This document shows, one piece after another, positions 21,624 through 25,378 of a DNA stretch of 25,378 bases. The DNA lies in the NCBI GenBank assembly GCA_937877545.1, contig CALFJE010000067.1, forward strand, positions 1 through 25,378, given 5' to 3'. Both the position numbers and the translations under genes were made by a program. Source of the DNA: an uncultured Selenomonadales bacterium. Its GTDB lineage: Bacteria > Bacillota > Negativicutes > Selenomonadales > Selenomonadaceae. The notes beneath the pieces were generated by a model, which was not told the DNA's origin, did no database searches, and was given only the letters and a program-made list of their open reading frames with translations. Each line of letters opens with the position of its first letter. Positions within the stretch are counted from its first letter, which is position 1.

Positions 21624-22433
21624 TCAAATTTCCTCCCTTAGCAGTGTGTTATAAATTTCGCGGCGGCTTACGTTGAATCGCTTTGCCGCCTCGCGCATGG
21701 CTGATTTTTTGTCAAGCCCCGTCGCCAACAGCTCTTGATAGAATTCCCGCCAATCGCCCTCCTGCGGCTCGACGTCCTCCTTGCCCTCGACGACGATAAC
21801 GAATTCTCCTCGCGGCTCGCCAATCAGCTCAAGCAACCCGCTTAACGTTCCGCGCAGAAATTCTTCGTGGACTTTGGTAAGTTCTCGCGCCAAGACCGCC
21901 CGCCGTTCGCCGAAGACCTCCGCCAATTCCGTTAAGAAATCTTTTAAGCGGTGCGGAGCCTCGTAGAAAATCAGCGTCGCCTCGACCGTCGCAAGCCCTT
22001 GTAAAAATTCGCGGCGATTCTTCGTTGACTTGGGCGGAAAGCCCGCGAACAGGAATTTTGACGTGTCCAGCCCCGAACAAATCAGCGCGCTCAAGGCGGC
22101 GTTGGCTCCGGGTATCGGGCAAACCGTTATGCCCGCGTCGACGGCAAGCCGCACCAAATCCGCGCCGGGGTCTGATATGGCGGGTAAGCCCGCGTCGCTG
22201 ACGACGGCTATCGATTCGCCCGCCCGCAATCGCTCCAAAAGTTTGGCGGCTACCGTCGCGGAGCAATTCTCATCAAAGCGAATCATCGGCGTGTGTATGT
22301 CGAAGTGCGTCAAGAGTTTGCGGGTGCGTCGCGTGTCCTCCGCCGCGATTAAATCGACCTCGCGCAGGATTCGTATCGCCCGAAACGTCATGTCCTCCAG
22401 GTTGCCGATTGGCGTCGCGCATAAGTACAGCAA
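21624..22433 (-). CDS. rsmI: 16S rRNA (cytidine1402-2'-O)-methyltransferase RsmI
   Basis: A SAM-dependent tetrapyrrole-methylase-fold enzyme that 2'-O-methylates C1402 in the ribosomal P site. Signature segments are LYLCATPIGNLEDMT at the start, EDTRRTRKLL, VSDAGLPAISDPGA, PIPGANAALSALICSGL, FAGFPPKSTKNRREFL, IFYEAPHRL and LARELTKVHEE. About 40 C-terminal residues form a helical tail (KKSAMREAAKRFNVSRREIY). A TTG at 22433 is preferred because it gives MLYLCATPIGN and leaves a leader with GGGAAG after the promoter; a TTG at 22448 (five more residues) is also open. metG begins at the base after its stop. Confidence 0.93.
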   Translation of the reverse strand: MLYLCATPIGNLEDMTFRAIRILREVDLIAAEDTRRTRKLLTHFDIHTPMIRFDENCSATVAAKLLERLRAGESIAVVSDAGLPAISDPGADLVRLAVDAGITVCPIPGANAALSALICSGLDTSKFLFAGFPPKSTKNRREFLQGLATVEATLIFYEAPHRLKDFLTELAEVFGERRAVLARELTKVHEEFLRGTLSGLLELIGEPRGEFVIVVEGKEDVEPQEGDWREFYQELLATGLDKKSAMREAAKRFNVSRREIYNTLLREEI

Positions 22434-22462
22434 ATTAACACTTCCCAAAAAGTTTTCGCGCC

Positions 22463-22471
22463 ATTATAGCA
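22463..22471 (-). promoter_or_regulatory. Extended -10 promoter of rsmI-metG
   Basis: TGCTATAAT on the minus strand, an extended -10 element with a perfect hexamer. No good -35 is seen 16-18 bp upstream. The predicted start of RNA is about 20 bases before the preferred rsmI start. Confidence 0.55.
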
Positions 22472-22486
22472 CAGTCGGCGGCAATG

Positions 22487-22495
22487 TGATATAGT
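22487..22495 (+). promoter_or_regulatory. Possible extended -10 promoter of the thioesterase operon
   Basis: TGATATAGT, an extended -10-like element 21 bp before the ATG at 22516, with no clear -35. It lies back to back with the rsmI promoter, only about 15 bp apart, so the two may interfere. Confidence 0.4.
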
Positions 22496-22515
22496 TTTGC
22501 CGAGGAGGGACGGCA

Positions 22516-22917
22516 ATGATTGTGACGACGAGGCACCGCGTGAAATTTTTCGATACGGACGTAATGGGCGTGGCGCACCACTCAAATTATATCCGTTGGT
22601 TCGAGACGGGGCGCGTAGAATTTTTGCGTGCGCTGGGCATCGACCTCAACGAGCTGATAAGCGACGGGATATTGTTCCCGATAATCGAGGTCGGCGCGAA
22701 ATTTCATGCGCCCGCGAGGTTTGACGACGAGCTGGAGATTGAGACGACCGCCGAGGCTCTGACTAAAGCTAAAATGCAATTCAGCTACGCGATACGGCGG
22801 CGCGGCGAGGATAAGATTTTGGCGGAGGGCACGTCGACGAACGTTTTCACGAGCGGCGGGAAGATTTGCCGCTTGCCCGAAAAATATTCCGAGCGATTGG
22901 CAAAGGGTTTGGAATGA
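22516..22917 (+). CDS. YbgC/FadM-type hot-dog acyl-CoA thioesterase
   Basis: A 133-residue single hot-dog-fold protein of the 4-hydroxybenzoyl-CoA thioesterase group, which hydrolyses acyl-CoA (possibly acyl-ACP) thioesters in the cytoplasm. The signature FFDTDVMGVAHHSNYIRWFE is intact: Asp at residue 15 is the catalytic position, and Gly-Val with Tyr follows. GAGGAGGG precedes the ATG. The middle has the long-strand motif FHAPARFDDELEIETTAEAL. Its TGA overlaps the next gene as ATGA, so it is translationally coupled to the metallophosphatase. It is not beside tol-pal genes, the usual place of proteobacterial ybgC, so the substrate is open. Confidence 0.9.
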   Translation: MIVTTRHRVKFFDTDVMGVAHHSNYIRWFETGRVEFLRALGIDLNELISDGILFPIIEVGAKFHAPARFDDELEIETTAEALTKAKMQFSYAIRRRGEDKILAEGTSTNVFTSGGKICRLPEKYSERLAKGLE

Positions 22918-24152
22918 GCAGACGGCTGTTTGTAAAAATTTTAATCGCGCTGGGATTGGGCGCGTACTTCCCGAAATTGGCGGCGGCGGAGCGGACGGAG
23001 GAATTGCACACGCCGCAAGACGGTTACGCGCCGCTGACGAGCGTCGAATATTTATGGCAAGTGGTCACGCGGGACAGTCGGGCGTCGCGGGTGATAATGT
23101 GGCAGTCTTACGAGGCGGAGGATTTTCGGCTGGAGTGGCGACTTGTCGGCGAGGAGGAGGCGCATTTCGCAGAGGTCGAGCGGCGCGATTCGATTTACTT
23201 CAGCGAGCTTAAAAATCTGAAATCGGCGAGCTTGTACAAATTCCGAATCGTGGCGGGCGAACGGGCGACTTCGTGGCAGAATTTGCGGACGGCGGGCGAC
23301 GGCGCGTTTCAAATGCTGATATTCTCCGATTCGCAATGCGAGCACTGCGAGGTTTGGCAACGGACGGCTGATGCGGCAAGTTTGGCTTATCCCGACGCCG
23401 AGCTTGTGACGGTCAACGGCGATTTGGTCGACAACGGCGAGGCGGCTTATCAATGGCGGGCGTGGCACCTTGCGGCGACCAAGCTTTTGACGGGGCGGAC
23501 GTTCGCGCCGGTCATGGGCAATCACGAATGCTACGGCGTCAACTGGCTGAACTCCTTGCCGACGGGCTATCTGAATCAATTTGCCTTGCCCGATAACGGC
23601 TCCAAAAATTTTGGCGGCTATTTTTATTCGTTCGACTACGGCGCGGCGCATTTTTTTATGCTGAACACGCAATTTCTTGAGCTGGACGACATCAAGCCCG
23701 GCTTGCAGGGGACGCAGGAGTATTGGTTTCGACGCGACGCCGCGCAGGTTAATCGTCCGTGGCGGATTGTCTTCATGCACAAGGATATTTATCACTACGG
23801 GCGCGACGACTTCGACGCGGACATCGCGGATAAATTTATGGAGCTGTTCGACGAGCTGGAGATTGATTTGGTCTTCACGGGGCACTTGCACACGTATCGC
23901 AATCGCGGCAAGATTTTCGGGCGTCGGAAATCTGCGCGGGGCACGATGTACATATTATGCGGCTTGGCGGGCGACCAGAAATATCTTGAGCCGCCCTCTG
24001 CGATTGACGAGGTGTCATATAAAAATCTGCGCGAGGAGCCGCCGAGTTACATAGCGTTGGACGTTTCGGCGACGGAAATTCACTTGACGGCGCGGACGGT
24101 CGACGGAGAAATTTTGGACGACTTCACACTCACGAAAGGAACGGTTTCATGA
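22914..24152 (+). CDS. Tat-exported purple-acid-phosphatase-like metallophosphoesterase
   Basis: A 412-residue calcineurin-type metallophosphoesterase. Its N-terminus, SRRLFVKILIALGLGAYFP, matches a twin-arginine signal (S-R-R-x-F-x-K), so it is probably folded before export. Residues about 30-125 look like the fibronectin-type domain found before the catalytic domain in purple acid phosphatases (SVEYLWQVVTRDSRASRVIM, SLYKFRIVAGE). Metal motifs are SDSQ with Asp139, NGDLVDN with Asp170, GNHE at 202-205, MHKDIYH and GHLH at 323-326. These are the five usual ligand blocks, although the first is Asp-x-Gln rather than Asp-x-His. The ATG overlaps the thioesterase stop and the TGA overlaps the next ATG. 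The phosphoester substrate cannot be deduced. Earlier in-frame starts lie inside the upstream gene. Confidence 0.88.
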   Translation: MSRRLFVKILIALGLGAYFPKLAAAERTEELHTPQDGYAPLTSVEYLWQVVTRDSRASRVIMWQSYEAEDFRLEWRLVGEEEAHFAEVERRDSIYFSELKNLKSASLYKFRIVAGERATSWQNLRTAGDGAFQMLIFSDSQCEHCEVWQRTADAASLAYPDAELVTVNGDLVDNGEAAYQWRAWHLAATKLLTGRTFAPVMGNHECYGVNWLNSLPTGYLNQFALPDNGSKNFGGYFYSFDYGAAHFFMLNTQFLELDDIKPGLQGTQEYWFRRDAAQVNRPWRIVFMHKDIYHYGRDDFDADIADKFMELFDELEIDLVFTGHLHTYRNRGKIFGRRKSARGTMYILCGLAGDQKYLEPPSAIDEVSYKNLREEPPSYIALDVSATEIHLTARTVDGEILDDFTLTKGTVS

Positions 24153-25300
24153 ACTTGCAAGACTTAATCGTCTGCCGCAACCCGCTTGACGGCGTGACGG
24201 AAACAGAACTTATCGAACAGGCGGAACGGCTGGGCTTGAGCGGCAACCTTTATCGGGCGTATCTGATTTATCGATTGGCGCACGAGCCGAATTTAATATC
24301 GACGACGATTGAACAACGCGGCGGGCTTATCGGCGAGAGCCTCCGCGAAATTTTTACGCACGACGTGGAATTACTGTTGCCGATAATGCGCGGCGAGGTC
24401 GGAAGTAATTTGCCGAGCCTAAACGACTATAAGCCGACGGTCGCAAATAAAGACGCCGCCCTTGCCGAGCTGATGAAGCGGCTGGAAAATCTGCGCGGAG
24501 CCGCCGAAATTGCCGAGGCATTCATCGAGCATTGGAAACGTTGCGGCTACGGCGACATCGCGACTTATCGCGCCTTCCGTTGGGAGGGCAACATCGTTGG
24601 TATCCGCCACTTCGAGACGATTCGCCTTGATGACCTTATCGGCTACGCGCACCAAAAGGAACTTTTGACGGGCAACACTACGGCTTTCGTCGAGGGCAAG
24701 CCCGCCAATAACGTCCTGCTGGTCGGCGCACGCGGCACGGGTAAATCTTCGGGCGTCAAAGCTCTGGTCAACGAGTATCACACGCAGGGCTTGAGGCTGT
24801 TGCAAATCACCAAGCCGCAATTAAAAAGCCTCCCCGAAATCATGGAGGCGTTGCGGCAATTTATGAGCAAGCGTTTCATAATTTTTTTGGACGATTTGTC
24901 GTTCGAGGAGTCGGAGGCGGAGTACAAATATCTGAAGTCGGCGATAGAGGGCGGCGTCGAGTCGCGACCCGAAAACGTTTTAATCTACGCCACGAGCAAC
25001 AGGCGGCACTTGATACGCGAGACGTGGCGCGACCGTCAAGACGAGCAGGAAGAACTTTACCGCGACGACAGCGCGAACGAGACAATTTCCTTATCGGACA
25101 GGTTCGGACTGATAATCCATTACTACGCGCCGACGCAGGCTGAATATCTGGAAATAATTCGCAGTATGCTCAAGCGTCGCGGCGTGGAGCTGGACGCGGA
25201 GGCGTTGCGGCTTGAAGGCTTGCGTTGGGAAATGTCGCATTCGGGGCGCAACGGGCGCACGGCTCAGCAATTCGTGAATTATTATTTGGGGCAACGGTGA
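24149..25300 (+). CDS. DUF815-family AAA+ ATPase
   Basis: A 383-residue P-loop ATPase of the DUF815 family. Residues 1-150 form an alpha-helical N-terminal region. RLDDLIGYAHQKELLTGNT then leads into the ATPase core with Walker A GARGTGKS at 193-200, Walker B IIFLDDLSF, a sensor-1 Asn in IYATSNRRHL, and the DUF815-type RDDSANETISLSDRFGL. A small lid domain follows, ending in NGRTAQQFVNYYLG. The family is common in Firmicutes, is related to DnaA/Cdc6-type ATPases, and has no settled role. The ATG overlaps the metallophosphatase stop by 4 bp. The three genes of this operon have no obvious shared pathway. Confidence 0.9.
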   Translation: MNLQDLIVCRNPLDGVTETELIEQAERLGLSGNLYRAYLIYRLAHEPNLISTTIEQRGGLIGESLREIFTHDVELLLPIMRGEVGSNLPSLNDYKPTVANKDAALAELMKRLENLRGAAEIAEAFIEHWKRCGYGDIATYRAFRWEGNIVGIRHFETIRLDDLIGYAHQKELLTGNTTAFVEGKPANNVLLVGARGTGKSSGVKALVNEYHTQGLRLLQITKPQLKSLPEIMEALRQFMSKRFIIFLDDLSFEESEAEYKYLKSAIEGGVESRPENVLIYATSNRRHLIRETWRDRQDEQEELYRDDSANETISLSDRFGLIIHYYAPTQAEYLEIIRSMLKRRGVELDAEALRLEGLRWEMSHSGRNGRTAQQFVNYYLGQR

Positions 25301-25303
25301 CGG

Positions 25304-25378
25304 CTAAGCGACCTTGTTGCGGAAAAGCCACGCGGCGAACGGTAAGGTTATCGCCGCCAAAATCAGCATGGGCACGAA
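25304..25378 (-). CDS. C-terminal end of a membrane protein (partial, runs off the window)
   Basis: On the minus strand the last 24 codons before TAG (25304-25306) read FVPMLILAAITLPFAAWLFR then NKVA, a single hydrophobic helix with a basic cytoplasmic-type tail, as at the end of a multi-pass membrane protein. The stop lies only 3 bp from the converging DUF815 gene. Too little is visible to name the family. Confidence 0.5.
   Translation of the reverse strand, partial: FVPMLILAAITLPFAAWLFRNKVA

Noticed and set aside
23052..23891. 279-residue minus-strand frame opposite the metallophosphatase
   Set aside because: Antisense shadow; the plus strand carries all five metallophosphoesterase motifs.
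1..25378. tRNA, rRNA, riboswitch, insertion sequence or prophage
   Set aside because: Reading the intergenic stretches on both strands I saw no cloverleaf, conserved aptamer, transposase, integrase or phage gene. A covariance-model search would be needed to exclude small RNAs.

Overview
The window reads as chromosomal DNA from a diderm member of the Firmicutes, most likely class Negativicutes. It has outer-membrane iron-uptake parts (TonB, ExbB, ExbD and a TonB-dependent receptor ending in the aromatic residue typical of barrels) together with low-GC-Gram-positive-type genes: a CBS/DRTGG-type family II pyrophosphatase, a DUF815 ATPase, a SCIFF six-cysteine peptide and a CopA/CopZ pair. The class is an inference from gene content; no rRNA or other strong marker is present.

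Layout. 1-3091: a minus-strand iron-uptake operon, exbB-exbD-tonB-FTR1 permease. The permease frame is broken near its 3' end, at the window edge. 3158-5733: plus-strand apbE, preceded by a tandem copy of its own 5' end, then a WbaP-type glycosyl-phosphotransferase. 5764-8136: a single-chain restriction-modification-like protein, more AT-rich by eye than its neighbours. 8233-11312: recJ and an exported LPP20-type protein. 11446-15181: copA with a fused CopZ-like domain that has its own internal ribosome site, a polyprenyl diphosphate synthase, and a 48-residue SCIFF precursor with no maturase beside it. 15377-16387: a minus-strand RTX-like repeat protein. 16495-18169: a decayed TonB-dependent receptor. 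18303-19955: ppaC. 20103-22433: minus-strand rsmI-metG. 22516-25300: a tightly overlapping plus-strand operon of a hot-dog thioesterase, a Tat-exported metallophosphatase and a DUF815 AAA+ ATPase. 25304-25378: the 3' end of a minus-strand gene.

Together, exbB/exbD/tonB energise outer-membrane import, FTR1 would move iron across the inner membrane, and the nearby receptor looks dead. Three of the iron- or redox-related loci (FTR1, apbE, receptor) carry small rearrangements, which could be real decay or assembly trouble. The copper pump and chaperone, the isoprenoid synthase, pyrophosphatase, MetRS and RsmI are housekeeping. Many starts are TTG (exbB, copA, prenyl synthase, metG, rsmI). Sigma-70-type promoters with 16-17 bp spacers and U-tailed hairpins outline most transcription units. 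The strongest candidates for unusual biology are the unlinked SCIFF peptide and the gene-within-a-gene copZ.
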